Part shown: positions 63,627 through 64,000 of the stretch, piece by piece
Layout: each line of letters begins with the position of its first letter
Numbering within the stretch: position 1 is the first letter of the stretch
Translations under genes and position numbers: made by a program
The notes under the pieces: model-generated
Told to the model about the DNA's origin: nothing
The model's database searches: none
What the model saw: only the letters and a program-made list of their open reading frames with translations
Assembly (NCBI GenBank): GCA_964036295.1
Contig: OZ038468.1
Location: 4,770,501-4,834,500, forward strand
Direction of reading: 5' to 3'
DNA length: 64,000 nt
Origin: Plumapathes pennacea
Lineage: Eukaryota; Cnidaria; Anthozoa; Antipatharia; Myriopathidae

Positions 63627-64000
63627 TCAGGTACAGCACACACAGGCATTAGAATCCCCGTACATTATTGTTTTAGAGATGTGTAAAAATAGTTTAGCTG
63701 GTTGCTATTAAATGTTTTTCATACACACTAAGCGACAATTTTGCTTTTTTGTTTTCCTTTTTTGATATGCATATTAATTACAGTGTACGTGCATGGTATG
63801 CACATCAAATTACAGTATACTGACCTGTTTGCTTGCAACCAAATGTGATGTAGGCTGTGGTTGGAGAGTACAGCAGGGGCATGTTTGCAATCCTCCAACA
63901 CATCCATAATGGCATGGGTTAGGCCAGTGCTTGGGTTGTGGAGTAAATACTTAATGCAGCCACCTTTTGCTCATCTCCTGCACTTTTAAACAGGACTGCA
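63627..64000. other. No firm gene; possible exon on the minus strand
   Basis: A minus frame at about 63826-63950 (FTPQPKHWPNPCHYGCVGGL, QTCPCCTLQPQPTSH) is Cys-rich and ends near a GTCAGT donor-like site. It could be an exon continuing beyond the window. Not recognised. Confidence 0.2.

Overview
This window looks like nuclear DNA of an animal, most likely a cnidarian such as a stony coral. It is AT-rich, has spliced genes with GT/AG introns, and holds several repeat-borne protein families that I remember as multicopy in coral and hydrozoan genomes. The organism call is inference. There is no bacterial-style operon, rRNA operon or CRISPR array. Most of the sequence is transposable elements in several nested layers, with a few short host-gene-like exons between them.

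Layout. 0-3.9 kb: no convincing gene, one fold-back element. 3.9-5.6 kb: minus-strand exons of a coiled-coil/BEN-domain-like gene. 6.1-6.9 kb: minus-strand SGNH-hydrolase-like ORF. 7.7-11.4 kb: minus-strand Helitron RepHel gene (HUH/Y2 nuclease plus PIF1-type helicase), broken at four A/T homopolymers. 11.4-15.9 kb: overlapping tandem repeats, one of which carries tRNA-like units. 16-19.7 kb: palindromes and one hypothetical exon. 19.7-21.1 kb: minus-strand exons, one resembling the Dbf4 N motif, and a TTAA MITE. 22.1-31.6 kb: an array of a short non-autonomous Helitron ('family A') invaded by a PIF/Harbinger-like MITE and by a complete but mutated 6.4-kb Ty3/gypsy retrotransposon. 33.7-35.4 kb: an unclassified repeat ('family B'). 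36.4-41.9 kb: Helitron N-terminus-like scraps, a perfect hairpin, and two roughly 1-kb inverted arms around a Penelope-like fragment. 43.4-44.9 kb: BEL/Pao pol remnant split by a Tc1/mariner-like MITE. 44.9-46.7 kb: second family A array. 46.7-48 kb: second family B copy. 49.8-54.3 kb: third family B copy, carrying a 3.36-kb two-gene DNA transposon. 56-57.4 kb: decayed multi-exon gene of a cnidarian repeat-like family. 58.3-59.2 kb: fold-back transposon. 60.2-61.3 kb: LINE reverse transcriptase split by a family A Helitron. 62.2-63 kb: fragment of a second Helitron. 63.2-63.6 kb: another MITE.

The best-supported system is the transposon at 49953-53313. It resembles the ISL2EU/IS4EU group: a THAP-DDE transposase and a SWIM-YqaJ nuclease run toward each other from near-identical 77-bp inverted repeats. 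It has a 2-bp AT target duplication, confirmed by two empty sites in this same window. The second strong result is family A. It has canonical Helitron ends, a clean A|T insertion into a LINE ORF, and direct end-to-start junctions that look like rolling-circle concatemers.
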